Shown one piece after another: positions 1 through 13,389 of a stretch of 64,000 nucleotides of DNA. Location: assembly GCF_905147045.1 (NCBI RefSeq), contig NC_065903.1:992001-1056000 (forward strand), in the 5' to 3' direction. This DNA is from Nymphalis io (taxonomy: Eukaryota > Arthropoda > Insecta > Lepidoptera > Nymphalidae). The notes beneath the pieces were generated by a model. That model was not told where the DNA came from. It was given only the letters and a program-made list of their open reading frames with translations, and did no database searches. The translations under genes were made by a program, and so were the position numbers. The stretch's first letter is position 1; each line of letters begins with the position of its first letter.

Positions 1-104
1 TTATAGACGTAATGCAAATATCAAAACGAATATATAAATAAAACGTTCTCTAAGTATGTATACGAATGATATTTTCTTTGATTAGTATTGTCTTTACTGC
101 TTCG

Positions 105-352
105 TTAATTTAGCTAGCTAAGTCAAATGATTCCGAGGTTTCTAGCTTTAAGCCCTGGGTCGGGAATTTTTAGCCCTCTTCCACAGAAATCATGGTCCTG
201 TGCCTAAACTCTTTTTGATTGTTTCAGATTTGCCACCAAATTTTAAGATTGAGGAAATAGAGTGCGCTCTTGTTTTCATATACATTTGTCTCGTACAATT
301 GATGAATCTCTCTTGGTCTCTAAATACATCATCATCCATATTGTCTCAAAGT
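105..352 (+). mobile_element. SINE-C copy, degraded
   Basis: Contains decayed forms of the SINE-C landmarks (gccctgggtcggga, catggtcctgtgcctaaactcttt, aatagagtgcgc, aatctctcttgg) in the same order as the better copy at 12430-12797. Confidence 0.65.
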
Positions 353-642
353 TGGAATTAATTAGTAATAATTTTATCAAATCTTTTATCTATCTCTGTT
401 CCTAACAAAGTATCTAATTCTTAAGATCTATCCTTTCATTTTGATTAAATATCATCGCTTAGCCTTTCGCGGCTACTGTTATATTAATATATTTAGTCTT
501 GATTAACATTGGTATTTAAAATGCTAATAGCTTACATCAGTATTAATTGCATATAACTGATTATTGGTTGTTTATTTTTTTATATATTGTTAATTGATTT
601 TATACATAGAATAGTATACTCAAGGTTTATATTTTGTTATCT

Positions 643-655
643 TTAGCTTTTGTTG
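643..655. repeat. target-site duplication, left copy, of SINE-A
   Basis: ttagcttttgttg is repeated exactly at 978-990 on the other side of the SINE, consistent with target-primed insertion. About 20 bp of extra sequence lies between this copy and the tRNA-like head. Confidence 0.75.
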
Positions 656-677
656 CCGTTTGCTTTTTGTTTTTTAA

Positions 678-977
678 GCCGAGATGGCCCAGTGGTAAGA
701 GTGCGTGAATCTTAACCGATAATCATGGTTTCAAACCCGGGCAAGCACCACTGAATTTTCATGTGCTTAATTTGTGATTATAATTCATCTCGTTCTTGAC
801 GGTGAAGGAAAATATCGTGAGGAAACCTACATGTGTCTAATTTCAATAAAATTCAGACACATGTGTATTCTACCAACCCGCATTGGAGCAGCGTGGGGGA
901 ATATGCTCTAAAAACTTCTCCTCAAAAAGGGAGAGGAGGCCTTAGGCCATAGTGGGACATTTACAGGCTGTTACTGC
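678..977 (+). mobile_element. SINE-A copy, full length
   Basis: Head gccgagatggcccagtgg (A-box-like) and ggtttcaaacccgg (B-box-like) mark a tRNA-derived pol III promoter. The body has catgtgcttaattt and gaggaaacc, and the element ends in aggctgttactg. A 13-bp target-site duplication (ttagcttttgttg) lies at 643-655 and 978-990. Confidence 0.9.
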
Positions 978-990
978 TTAGCTTTTGTTG

Positions 991-2515
991 GTTTGTTTTC
1001 ATGTTCTAACTTAGAATCGACTAGCTCGGTTCGAAGCACTTTTTTTAATGCGTTTCCCTACATGCTCATCATAACAACATCCTAAAGTCACGGGATTAAG
1101 CAATAATGTTTAACGTGAGTGAAACGTTTCGCAACTATTATATACACCTTTGCAATTTTATTATATCAGAAATTTTATGACAGATTAGTAAGAAATCGAG
1201 ATTACATTTTGTGTTTTTTTTTTAAAGTGATGTTTATAATTATCAACCACGTTGCTCCAAAGTTAGTAAAATACAGTTTCATAAAGTTTTATTTGATACA
1301 TGCAGGTTTCCTCACGATAAGTCCTTCGCGCTCATCTCGAAAATACATACATAAAACATTAGATGATGATAATTTTGGTTTTTGTATGTATTCATTATTT
1401 ATTCATTTGAGTTAGGAAGTTAATACGATATATTCATTATATTGCCATATTTTTTGACAATTCAATTATATAATTGTTACATTCAATTACTTTTTAATTA
1501 AATGTGATTTTATATTTTAAATGAATATTACTTGAGACAAATCAGAACCGACTTTCGCTTATTAATAAAACTCTGAAGTGTTTTTTTTTTCTCAGTGTTG
1601 ATCTCCAGGTATTATGACCCTTCAGTTTGATTAATGAATACGTTCGAAATGTCGGTTTGCCTTTTTACACCACAGGTTGGGTAACCCTTCAGGGCAGTAA
1701 TTAGTGAAGATTGAATATTTTGAGCTACTTTTGAATACATTAAAATTTTGCGGGTTTTTTTTGAGTAACACATTCCTTTCGATCATTAACGAATGTTTGG
1801 AAATATTCACTATAAATTCGAGCTTATGCTATGTTCATATTGTTTTAGTATTTTTTTTTCTTGGTTGCTAATTTAACTAAGTTTTACCACCCACGTATTA
1901 TGAGAATCGGTACAAACAGTATGAAAAATTAATATGCAATTTGCGTTGTTCTTATTTGAGTACTCAAAACACCCACCCACCTCATGTCGGAGAACAAATA
2001 TCGTAAAATCCAATATGTTTTACGAGAGCAAAATTCTTCAAATTTTCTATTTGCATATGCAAAGAAACCGACCACAAGTCAAATCGAAATTAAGCAAGTA
2101 TTATCCGAAACGATACTTATCTTATTGTTTTTAGAATTCATATTCCTCTGCAGTTTGATAATCATTTTTGGTCTAAACTGGTGCATATAATTTTACGTAT
2201 AGGATTGGACATTGACCTTAAAGATTAAGCACCACAGCACGTGCTAAGATGTATAAGCGATATGGTTTGACAAATGCTGTATATTAGATTTTATTTCTAC
2301 AAAATGTAACGTACTCTTAATATCAGGAACAAACAGGAACTTATTACTAATAACTATAATTATTATATAGAACAATGTGTATGGCGTGATAAATGAATTT
2401 CAGAAAACTTACATATTCATGTGAGTTGATATAAAATTAAAAAAAAAGAAAAGCTTGTGAAATCGATCACGAAAAAGTTCAGTATTAAAGTGATCGTATA
2501 GTGAAATAAGTAAGA
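991..2515. other. AT-rich unique sequence, nothing recognised
   Basis: Short frames here (for example 1119-1415 and 1934-2190) are low-complexity, rich in Ile, Phe, Tyr and Lys, and look like chance openings in AT-rich DNA. Confidence 0.6.
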
Positions 2516-2518
2516 TGA

Positions 2519-2668
2519 CGGGCCGTTGGCGTATTCGGTAGATACTTGCCTTTCACGCCGAAGGTTGTGTCTTCAATTTCCACCCAGGACAGGTAGTACA
2601 AGCTCTGCTTTGCTTGGGATCAGATGGCCGTGTGTGGATAATGTCCCAGGATATTACTATTATTATAG
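2519..2668 (+). mobile_element. SINE-D copy with internal deletion
   Basis: The head gttggcgtattcggtagatacttgcctttcacgccgaaggttgtg resembles tRNA-Glu(UUC), and the tail ends cccaggatattactattattat. The middle of the family consensus (tctgtttgtcc...gtatttacaaaag) is missing compared with 13390-13612. Confidence 0.8.
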
Positions 2669-5600
2669 TAAGAACACACGATGTTTATTTCAACCATAAT
2701 AAATAAAATATCTATCGCTATGTGTATTATAAAGAATGTGCCCGTTTTAAACGGTCTAAATTTTTTCTGAGTATCCTATTAGGTGTTTTGTTTTTATATT
2801 TTCAACGTCAAAGGAACAAATAGTTCACGGTATTTCTATAACATTAGAATTCAGAGCGAGAAGCGTAAAATTATTATTTTACGTGAGTGTGAAATATGTA
2901 ACACTTGAGTCCGTAAAATAACAGTTATATTTTATAAATACTGTGAATTGCAAAAAAGTATTGTAGACTAAGTTTAAGGTTTCGAATTGGTTACACATTG
3001 CACAAAGAGTAACGAAAATATTAAAATATTTGTTCTTTTTTTAAATTCTTTGTAAGAGGCTATTGGTAAATTGTATATTACATATTAATAATACAATTAA
3101 AAGAAGTCACTTAAAACAAAAGAATAAATCGCTTTGTGGGATTTTTTATTTATTCGACCTAAACTGCGATTTGTATGAAATTCTGATTATTTTCATTAAA
3201 CCGCACTGTTTTTATGAAACGTAGTTAATGTTATCGCTATCAAATATATAAAAAAAATCTCACACGAACCAAACACTGATTACGAGTGTATCCAAATATA
3301 ACACAGACGAAGTCATGGTTATACTTAATAACTAATAAAATAATGTCATGAAGTTGTGTTAACTTACGTGTTTGTACGTGTGTGTGTTAAATCAAATAAA
3401 TGACAGATGCAAATTGATTAAAATAAAGTTTGTGTTGGTTGAAGCTTATGTACATCGAAATCATTTACTTAATACTATATTTATTTTCGTATTCAACGTT
3501 CTCATGAATCCAAGAATATCATATTTGATATCTAAGTTAAAGCTTATATATATTAAATATGCTACAAGGATTTCTCTGTTTGGTATTTTTTTCCACATTT
3601 CATCGCTTTGTTTTTTGGGTATTGCCCAAAGTTTTATCTTCATTACCATCAAATTATATTTACAGCGGTTATAGCTGATTGTAAAAAATAAAGGTTTAAA
3701 CATTATATAAAAAAACTAAACTCATTTGCATTCTAATGAGTATTTGTCCGTTCGTCAAATTTTGCAATGACGTTGAGAAATGATATACGACTTTACATTA
3801 AACAAAAAAAACGTCAGTTAAAGGGCGATCCTTTATCAACCACGATAGTTTACAGAGCCACAATTATTAGCAGGACCTTCTATTGGGTTTCATTATTTGA
3901 TATTCTATAATTTAAATTTAGAATTTAAAATCCAAGAAAAACCGATTTAATTATTGAATGTGAAATGCAGTGAGTAATAAGATTTCAATATTGTTTCTGT
4001 TTTGATAAATTCTTGGTGAATTTGATTAGTTTGATATTGTAAAGATGAGATTCTGTTTGGGTATCTGCAATTTTAATGGTAGGCTTAATTTAATTTTAAA
4101 GAAATAGTATTCAAAGTCAAATTCATAACATAATTTTTTAAGTAGATTTATTTCACTTTTTAAATCGTCATACAATTTTTTTATATTTTTAATATAAGGC
4201 CACCATTTCGGTACGTAGATTCTACCGCGAAAAAACGGCAAAGAATTCCATAGTTACTCTTTTTCATCAATCAAAATGGGTACTGCATGTGTAATTATAT
4301 TTATGTATCTTGTATCTACAGTACAGTATAATAAGTTATTTATTAAAAAAATAATATCTTATTCTTATTATTGTGAGACTTACAATTCATAAATGGCTCT
4401 TGTTTGACAGTAATACATACCGTGCTGCTATAAAGATTTTTGTCACATTCGCATTTTTTAAATGTCATTCACTCTTAGTATATGTTAGTTAATGGGATAT
4501 AATTTTAATATCTAAATCAGTATTAAAAAATTCAAAGGCATAAAGAACAAGCTGTTTTAAAAGGATCTCGTTAACTCATCAAGCAGACTGACATGTTAAA
4601 AACAAAATAAACAAAGTGAAATAATCTCATATAAAAAAATTTAATCCAGTAACAAGGAAAGCTTCATTGAATTCTGTTTTAAAGCCTTTATACTTGTAAT
4701 AAAGTGTGTAATTACACTTTGATAGGCCTCTGTCTTAAGGCGTGGTAACATTTAGCTGTCAGCACTTTCCTTTTACTTACACTGTCAGAATTTGGGTATA
4801 CCCTTTCTTGTAATTGGTTTAACCAAACATAAACGATCAAATCGTTTGACAGTTGACTTAAGATTTCATGTATTGCTTACGTTTTTTAAAGACGAACGTT
4901 GACAGCGTGATGTATGTTGAATTTTTTTATCGTATATTTCAAAATAAATAAAATAAACAGTTACTTGAAATATTGTGAACATATTTTTATTACTTACTTG
5001 CAAATATATACAGATTTTGTACTTGTAGATAGATTTAAATTTACATAAATTGTTTCTATTTATGTTTAATTTTTTTATACTATAAAAAAGTAAACGTGCA
5101 TAAGATATATTATATACATATTTATTAATTTTTCTTTGACATAAAATATTTATTAGTAATATTTAATTTTTTTATTGTTAAATTTAAAATATATAAAAAA
5201 AACATACTTTTAATGAACAACGTTTTATTTATTTTTAACAAGAAAACAAAAATGTTTTTTATTTACTTAAGATTGATTGATTACATCTTCTAATTACAAA
5301 TGTCAAATTAAATTATCTCTAGTTAATTTAGGATCATTACATTTTGTAACTGATGCGTGACAAAAAGTTACTTCGATAACGTAAACACGCTGAGGGCTTT
5401 AATTAAATTGAAAAGGGCATACTGTAACCGTATAGGCTACCAACGTAATTGTTTTCCGTAGCGTTCTAAGTATTTATAACACATGCTAGTTAATCGATGA
5501 AATAGGATTATTAAGCAGCAAGGCATGGTCATTTTGTTTAATAACTTTATACCATATTAAACAGCATCAATCAATTAGTTTATTTATTATATAAAATTAT

Positions 5601-5981
5601 TAGTATAATCGCTCAAATATATCCTTTTTTGTATCAAAGCCTTTTATAATGATATTGTAATTGAGGAATACAAATTCTTTAGTTAATGGAAATAGTTAAG
5701 ACTTTAGTCCCTTTTGTGGAGAATAGTTTACAATTAAACTGATCCAGTTACAAAACAAATGAACAGCAATAAATAATTATTGAGTTCTAATTATAAGGAA
5801 AAGTACGAGTTACCGTTATAATAATGTTTTAGGGGTAAATTAAAAGGGGTAGATTAGTTAAACATTGTTATCGTCTTCTGTCAAATGTCAAATAAATGAC
5901 GACAGAAAGAGCGAAACTCTGTATGTCACACATCTGTTGCAAAGCACGAAAATGTAACAATTAATTTCGAACAGTCCCTTT
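2669..5981. other. AT-rich sequence without recognised genes or repeats
   Basis: No exon, RNA gene or known repeat seen. A slightly GC-richer portion at about 4720-4920 has several tgtcag / ctgtca motifs but nothing decisive. Confidence 0.5.
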
Positions 5982-5989
5982 TTTTAATA

Positions 5990-6197
5990 GAAGACGAAGG
6001 CGGACTTTCATATGGGCCACCGTCTATGGTAAGTGGTCACCATCGCCCATAGAAATTGGCATTGTAAGAAATGTTAACCATCGCTTACATCACCAATGCG
6101 CCACTAACTTTGGGAACTAAGATGTTATGTCCGTTGTGCCTGTAATTACACTGACTCACTCATCCTTCAAACCGGAACACAACAATAACAAGTACTG
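5990..6197 (-). mobile_element. SINE-B copy, left arm of inverted pair
   Basis: Reverse complement of the SINE-B 3' two-thirds (ggcggactttcatatgggcc ... accatcgcttacatcaccaatgcgcca ... cttcaaaccggaacacaacaat), with a T-rich tract on its left as the reverse-complemented A-tail. It joins head-to-head with the next copy. Confidence 0.85.
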
Positions 6198-6405
6198 GTA
6201 CCTCCCACTCGTCAGATATTCTACCGCAAAACAGCAGTACAGCAGTAGTATAAAATCTTAGTTCTCAAGGTTGGTGGCGCATTGGCTATAAGCGATGGTT
6301 GACATTTCTTACAATGCCAATGTCTATGGGCGTTTGGTGACCACTTACCATCAGGAGGCCCATATGCTCGTCCACCTTCCTATTCTATATAAAAAAAAAA
6401 AAAAA
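6198..6405 (+). mobile_element. SINE-B copy, right arm of inverted pair
   Basis: Runs from ggtacctcccactcgtcagatattctaccgc, skips an internal segment, continues at tcttagttctcaaggttggtggcgcattgg and ends ccaccttcctattctatat with a poly-A tail at 6388-6405. Together with 5990-6197 it forms a fold-back of about 200-bp arms. Confidence 0.85.
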
Positions 6406-6409
6406 TAAT

Positions 6410-8405
6410 AATTTAACAAAAACCATCTAATATGCTCATATAATGAATTGAAAAAGATTGTAACCATAAATTAATTCCTGGAGACGTGTTAACTGTAGCA
6501 TCTGGTTTTTGAAACCTTAGTGTGCTAACTGAAGTAGATTTAACACATCACCTAATTTATTTATTTATTTAGTTACACTATCATCTTATCGCTAAACACT
6601 TAAAATTAACAACTTAAACAGGTTCTCTCACGAAGCGATACGTCTTTAAAGGCGTAAACATCATTAACTAATCACATAATAATAGAAAATATAATAACAA
6701 TTATATTAAAAATATTATATAAGCAAATGACTGTATTCATATTATTTATACGAACATATCGTGTACATATATTTTGGAGTGTAATCTTGCTTAAAATTGT
6801 ATAAATTCGTAATTTTAATGTATGTCCTCATTATATTCTGTTTGTGTACCTATATAAATAAGTATACGTAATACAGATGATACATATTATATATAAAATT
6901 ATCTGATATCGTGTTAATGAAAAAAACAGTTCTCATATGCTATCAATATGTAACCATGAAATCATTATTAAACCACAAGAAAATAAAGTGAATGGCGTTT
7001 AATATTACAAAACACTAGATTTTATTGATTGTATTGTAAATTTATAAAGTTAATTTAAATCCCTCGAAATTTTCTTAACATTTTAAGTAACAGTAAAATG
7101 GACCACATTGATGTCTTTATTCGTCGTGTTCACTCAATTACAGATAGTGATCATTAATTTGCAGTTAATTGTGAAATTGCCATATTCTATAATAATGAGA
7201 TTTCAGAAAAAAAAATATGAATTTCTTTATTAAAACGAAACGTTTTGTGGAAGAATTTTAACAAGCACGTGAAATTGGTTTAATTGGCCTCCTATTATTT
7301 TAGACTTTTTGATTGAGAAGTTGACAGGGTCCTTATGAAGTCAGTAAAAAATTATGAGTTATCATCATCGTTTTATTTAATTTTTCCGGTAAATGTTTTC
7401 GAAAGTAAACGTCGAGAAATTTTAAGATTACTTAGTGCATGGGGAGTAATTATTTCATTGAATTTTATGGCATCAAGTAAAAGCATTTCACCATAATCGC
7501 TTTAAACATATTGATAAAGCTATAATATTAGTAGCGGGTTCATCTACAAAATAATTAATTAAGTACGTAATCATTTTGATTTTACTATGAGACGGACATT
7601 CCGCTTAGGATTATAATATAAGAAGTGCTGAGCTCTAGTTTAAGATAAGTTTAAAGTTGAGAAAGACTATTTCTAATTACAAGTTAGAAAAAAGAAACAT
7701 TTTATATTATGTATACAAATTAAGTATTTATTTGAAATAACACAGACGCGATAAGATGAATATTAAAAATGAATTATACTTATTTCTGTGTAAATACCCC
7801 TGTCTCTTTCCTTCTTTATATATTATCATTAATATTGTTCAGTATCAATAATATTATATTGAGAGAGTATCAGTTCTCCGATCTGTATCAATTATTCAGA
7901 CAAAATATTAACCTAGGAAAATTGTGCAATCAATTGTGTACATATGTATCTCATTCAGCTGTAAACTAAGTATAAATATTTGTATCGGTGTACCAATTTG
8001 ATGAGTGAGCCAGTGTAATTTTAGGCACAAGAGACATTAACATATTCGATATTATTGTCGCAGCTTGCTGGTTGTGCAAGGAATGATTTACACTTTCTAA
8101 AATTCCGATGTCCATGAGCGGACCACCGACATTGGTGCCCTTATAATATCGGGGCAAATTGCTCATCTGCTTTAAAAAAAAGTTATTATCTAGTCTGTAT
8201 CGCAAGTAAGCACATATGTGTACTTAAATAAATGTAATTTATACATTTACATACATATTGACAAGATATAAAATGCATTAAAAAACTCAAATCTATCCAG
8301 GATATGATAATTAGTAAAGCTGTAATAGATCGATAAACCTTTATTGTTGTAATCGATTTATAAAATGACTATGCATATTTAATATTATAACCTCAGCTAC
8401 TTTTT
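6410..8405. other. AT-rich sequence, nothing recognised
   Basis: Only simple TTTA runs (about 6557-6575) and short chance frames. A possible very decayed SINE-B trace near 8095-8170 is too weak to call. Confidence 0.5.
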
Positions 8406-8410
8406 TATTG

Positions 8411-8678
8411 AATAGGTAGGCGACTAGCGTAAGGGCCACATGAGGGTAAGTGGTCACCAACGCCCATACACATTGGCATTGCAAGAAATGTTAACCATCG
8501 CTTACATCGCCAATTCGCTACCAACCTTGGGAACTACGATGTTATGTCCCATGTGTCTATAATTACACTGGCTCACTCACTCTTCAAACCGGAACACAAT
8601 ACCAAGTACTGATGTTTAGCGGTAGAATATCTGATGAGTGGGTGGTACCTAGACGAGCTTGCACAAACCCTACCACCA
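8411..8678 (-). mobile_element. SINE-B copy, near full length
   Basis: Reads aataggtaggcgac at its 3' end (left) through gggtaagtggtcaccaacgccc, ccaaccttgggaacta, ggctcactcac and cttcaaaccggaacac to gggtggtaccta and accctaccacc at its 5' end (right). Confidence 0.88.
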
Positions 8679-9870
8679 GTAAATTATATTTTAATTGTAA
8701 TTAATATCATTTACTAGTTTGAGAAGGTATTTACTAGACAATTCTGGTTAATCCACCTCAACTTGACATTTGTCACTTTTGTTAACAAGTGATTGATTGA
8801 TAGTTATCTCTGTTCGAACTTCATTGACACAACATTATCTTAGCTTCTTTAGGAGCATATTATCATTTTGATTACCTTTGAAAATTACTAAGGTAATTGA
8901 TATTATTATAATAATGTATCTATGAACATATTTAGGTAATATTTGTTCAGTTTAGGTATAATTTTGATTGAACTTCAAAACTGCCAACGATGTTGCCATA
9001 TTACGGAATTCCGTTGTCTGTGTTTTTATATGTCACTAGTTAGTACTTAAAGCTTTAAAGCATTTATTATTTTCGTACAATCAGTTCGAATATCGATTCG
9101 AAATTTAAAAATAACGATGGTAAAATGTTTAATGTTTTAAACCATTTTAAGTTAAATCAGATTTTTCAAATGCAATACCATAAAGCCCTGTTTCTATGAT
9201 CTTCTCACGACCTTATAATCCAACTATTATAGACGTCTCGGTTTTATATATCATATTAATTAATTTATTTTATTAACGCCACGTTCCATCCCACAATAAT
9301 TCAAGTGTAAACGTTTGTGTACCGTTGATCGTATTATTTATTACATCTTGCTTTGACCGTAAAATTTCCATTTATTCACTGTATTCATAATTCGTTAATA
9401 CGTTATTTATGTTAAAAATCGTTAACGTTATAGATATTGTTATTGTGTCATTTGTAAGGATTAGACATGATAATTATTTCAAATTAATTAAATTAGATTC
9501 CTCAATAACAATAAAAACTATATAAGAAGCGGTAAAAATATACTGATCAGAGGTTTTATCTTTTTTTTTTAATTATAATTTTGTATTTACGACTTCATTT
9601 ATATGTTTAACATAATCTTGTGATTTTTCGGAATATTTGAACATATATACATACATATACTTCTAGGAATTAAGCAATTTACAAGTCCCGTCAGAAATAA
9701 TGTATCAATGGCTAAAACATACAAAACCATGCCATAATAATATCCGTAGACCAAATTACGACCACAGGGCTTAGTTTGAAAGATGAGGCAGAAGTCCGGA
9801 CACCATGCTTACTTGGGCTTTGTAAAAGCGTGAGTTATCTTGTAGATGCTCTCACTTGTCACATTTTTTA
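8679..9870. other. AT-rich sequence, nothing recognised
   Basis: No coding or repeat landmarks found. Confidence 0.5.
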
Positions 9871-9885
9871 CCGCCAAATAACAAT

Positions 9886-10187
9886 CCGTAACAGCCTGTG
9901 AATGTCCCACTGCTGGGCTAAAGGCCTCCTCTCCTCTTTTTGAGGAGAAGGTTTGGAGCTTATTCCACCACGCTGCTCCAATGCGGGTTGGTAGAATTCA
10001 CATGTGGCAGAACTTCAGTGAAATTAGACACATGCAGGTTTCCTCACGATGTTTTCCTTCACCGTAAAGCACGAGATGAATTATAATCACAAATTAAGCA
10101 CATGAAAATTCAGTGGTGCTTGCCCGGGTTTGAACCCACGATCATCGGTTAAGATTCACGCGTTCTTACCACAGGGCCATCTCGGCT
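9886..10187 (-). mobile_element. SINE-A copy, full length
   Basis: Begins with the complement of the tail (gtaacagcctgtgaatgtcccactgctggg) and ends with the complement of the tRNA-like head (gggtttgaacccacgatcatcgg ... ggccatctcggc). An 11-bp repeat, caaataacaat, at 9875-9885 and 10202-10212 is a likely target-site duplication. Confidence 0.9.
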
Positions 10188-11132
10188 TTTTTTTATATTT
10201 TCAAATAACAATAATAAATAATAATTATAGATAACAATTTAAATTTGAAGGATGAATGACTGTGTTACAAGCACAAGAGTTTATTGAGACTTAAACAAAA
10301 AATGCTATTAAGACATTTTATTGGCCTTACTAGGGATCCAAACCTAGGACGAGATAATGACAGATTGGTAAAAAGGTTCTTATCATGCAGTCACACGTCA
10401 CTGACAATGAATATTAGTCCAAATATCACATTTGCAAGATTGATGAATTTAATTTAACAGAACATTTAAGCTTAAATTTATAAGTCTATAGGAAAAAGTT
10501 TACAGTTAGTCCCACGAACGATTAACTTTTGAGCTATCGTGCGTATCATTATTATCCTTTAATGAATACAAGCCGTTTTTTTTTTCGTCGTAACATTGTC
10601 CCGCCTTCGAGAGATTTATGTCGGTAATCGAGTTGAGCGAAATTAGGTCGACTTTGTAGCAGGTGATAGGATGTATTGAGGTGCTTAAATGAAATTATCG
10701 TTACATTCTTGAATTTGGAATATGATTTTTTTTTCATGCTAAGAATTTCTCGGAAATGTATTTTGCTTTTTATTCAGTTGCTTTTAAATTAATGTTTTTA
10801 ATTTTTGACACACAGTATATAATTGTTATTATTGTAGGTTTCAGATACTTGGCTTGAAATAATGTCAAATAAATTATTTATTTAGTTCTTTCGTTCTCTT
10901 TGCAATACAAAATAAGCGGCAACTAATTGACATTTGAAAATTAATACAAGTGTGTCTTATCTCCATGATTGAATAACGATATGAAAACTGTTTCTTGTTT
11001 TAATTTATATTTATTTCATTAACAAAGAAACAAATCGGTTAACCGATGGTGTTCATATTCGTTCTTATATTCTGGCATTATAAAGAATATAAATCACTTT
11101 CTACATTTTTAATGCGAGGCCAATCAGAAAAA

Positions 11133-11227
11133 CTAGACCTTGTGTCCCTTGCCTGTAATTACACCAGCGCACTTACCAATCAAGCTAGAATACAGCAATA
11201 CAAAGTGTGTTTGGCGGTGAAATATTA
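11133..11227 (-). mobile_element. SINE-B fragment
   Basis: Contains cttgtgtcccttgcctgtaattacacc and cagcaatac, matching the middle of SINE-B in reverse. It abuts an RTE fragment. Confidence 0.55.
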
Positions 11228-11404
11228 AACGCTCTAGCAAACGTAACGTAGGACGCCCTCCGGCTAAGTGGAGTGACGATAATATCCCAAGTGGCTGGCA
11301 GCGGATGGAGTTTGAGAGCTGAAGATCGAGCTCAGTGGCATGCCGTTGGAGAGGCGGCCTACGTTCAACAGTGGACGACGAAGGATTGATGATCACTCAA
11401 TAAG
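11228..11404 (+). mobile_element. RTE-type LINE 3'-end fragment
   Basis: A conceptual reading contains NVGRPPAKWSDD, then after a frame change AEDRAQWHAVGEAAYVQQWTT, directly comparable with GRPPARWTDD and AEDRELWRTLGEAYVQQWTT of the element at 32.9-34.0 kb, but in the opposite orientation. It ends in gattgatgatcactcaat, a decayed RTE-style tail. A SINE-B fragment abuts it on the left. Confidence 0.8.
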
Positions 11405-12005
11405 GTTTTACTACCAATTTTACCAGACATCTAAAATAGGAGACACTTAATTCGTTAGTTATTCTTTTATGTAACATAAACCATGCTGTTCGATTAAAAT
11501 TATTCGCTTATTTTTCGAAAACCTTACTCGTGGTTCCATATAAATTGATCATGATCTTATAATAGAATCTATGAGGACCTTGAATTTGCACGAAGTATGA
11601 ACAAATATATAATTATATAGAATATCAACAGATTTTGGTAATTATTATTGTGTTTCATTGTTAGTTTCATACAAATATTAACAATGAAACATAAATTGTG
11701 CATTCGAAACGTTTTTTATATAATCGCATACTTGAAAACGAATGTTATAAAAACATCTTTTAAATATTTTTCTACGCTAGCCACTTACATACTCATTATA
11801 GTTGAAAAGGCACTTTGCAATACACACAACATGTTACGTTGTTTACTTGAAACTATTTGCAAGTAATTCATCGAATGCTATTGTATAACATTATACAAGT
11901 AACAGAGTTGTGTGAAGAATCAACTTGTAAACTGGTCAGGACTAGCTTTTAAATAGGTTAAGGATTAAATTGTTATTCGTGACTAATATTTCCACAAGAT
12001 TTTTT

Positions 12006-12172
12006 TTATAAAATAGGCGGACGGACAAGTGGTCCACCTGATGGTAAGGTGATGATAAGTTTTGATCACCACCGCCCATAGACATTGGTAAAATATTAAC
12101 AGCTCCTTCAATGTGCCATCATCATTGGGAACTAAGATGTTCATCCTTCAAACTGGAACACGACAATACTAT
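12006..12172 (-). mobile_element. SINE-B copy, 3' part
   Basis: aataggcggacggacaagtggtccacctgatggtaag, accaccgcccatagacattgg and cattgggaactaagatgtt match the SINE-B 3' portion in reverse. Confidence 0.8.
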
Positions 12173-12429
12173 TGTCATATAAGATGTCTAAATTACGTCT
12201 TATATAGTTCATATTATGATATGGGATCTAAAATATCTATATCCAAGTTCAAGCCAAGGGTCAATAAAAATATATTGAGGTTTTCTATGGCCAAATTTTC
12301 AGTCACATCCTGGAGACCAAAAGTTTTAAGCATGTAAAAATCTCTATATGTATAAAAATCTCTGTATGTCTCTTCCGTGAAGTCTTTCCAGCATCTCAAC
12401 TATTTCTGTAACTCTGTGTCTGTGTCTAA

Positions 12430-12797
12430 CTGCCTCGTTGGTCTAGTGGCTTGATATAAGGCCGCAGATCCGGTGGTCCTGGGTTCAATTCCCAGGTCTG
12501 GCCAATAAAAAGTTATTGGGTTTTTCTGTCAGAAAATTCTCAGTAGCAGCCCGGAGTCTGGAATTTGGAAGTGTGTACACTTCCGTGCCTCGGAAAGCAC
12601 GTAAAGCCGTTGGTCCTGCGCCTGAACTCTTACCGGTCGTGTCGGATTGCCGTCCCATCGGATTATGAGAGTTAGGGAATAGAGAGTGCACCTGTGTTTG
12701 CCCACACACTTGTGCACTATAATATCTCCTGCGTAGTTGGCTAATCTCTCTTGGGATTGGCCGCCGTGGCCGAAATCGGTCTGGAGGACATTATTAT
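12430..12797 (+). mobile_element. SINE-C copy, full length
   Basis: The tRNA-like head carries gttggtctagtggcttgat (A-box-like) and gggttcaattcccagg (B-box-like). The body contains gaaagcacgtaaagccgttgg, cctgcgcctgaactctt and cggattatgagagttaggg, and the element ends cggtctggaggacattattatt. This is the reference copy for the family in the window. Confidence 0.88.
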
Positions 12798-12859
12798 TTG
12801 TCTGTGTCTACATTGCTGTAACTCGTTACTAGAGTAAACTCAGTTACGAATATTCATAG

Positions 12860-13115
12860 TAAAGCCTATTAATGTCCCAATGTTGGACTAAAAGCTTTTT
12901 GAGTTAGTTTGGAGCACATTACACTATGCTGCTTTAAGGTGAGTTGATAGAGGCGTGAAGATTTCACTCATGCAAGTCATCCTTACGATATTTTTCTTCG
13001 ACGCCGAGCACGACATGAATTATAAACATAATTAAATAACGTTCTGTGGTATTTGTCCGTGTTTGAACTCGTAATCTTCGGTTAAGTTTCACATATTCTA
13101 GCCATTTAACTCTTT
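12860..13115 (-). mobile_element. SINE-A copy, degraded
   Basis: Landmarks in order: cctattaatgtcccaatgttggac, tttggagcacatt, atgctgctttaaggtgagtt, ttacgatatttttcttcg, tttgaactcgtaatcttcggttaag. Confidence 0.75.
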
Positions 13116-13389
13116 AATTAAATTTCTCATGCTATTATAATTTTAGTCATATTAAACCTATATAATATAATCACTTGATATACTAGCTAATAAAATAACA
13201 AAAAAATATAACTAATATTCTTCGAAATTTGTAATTTTTTGCGTCAAAATCATTCAACGATAGTGATGTCATTATTGATTTATAAATACGGTAGCTGATA
13301 TCATTTTTAAATATAAGTGTTATTGCATTACAGTTTAATAAAAACTCGAGAAAACGATTTGTGTTTTAATAAAGGTAGATACAAGCCGG

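Noticed and set aside
1119..1415. 98-residue + frame
   Set aside because: Low-complexity, AT-driven residues and no motif or codon bias.
4820..4840. Possible second nuclear-receptor exon motif (ggtttaacc near aattgg)
   Set aside because: No surrounding cysteines or splice sites, and it lies upstream of the first-finger exon.
12430..12505. tRNA gene at the head of a SINE
   Set aside because: A- and B-box-like motifs are present, but the body continues into a repeated SINE, and the same head recurs at 15107 and elsewhere.
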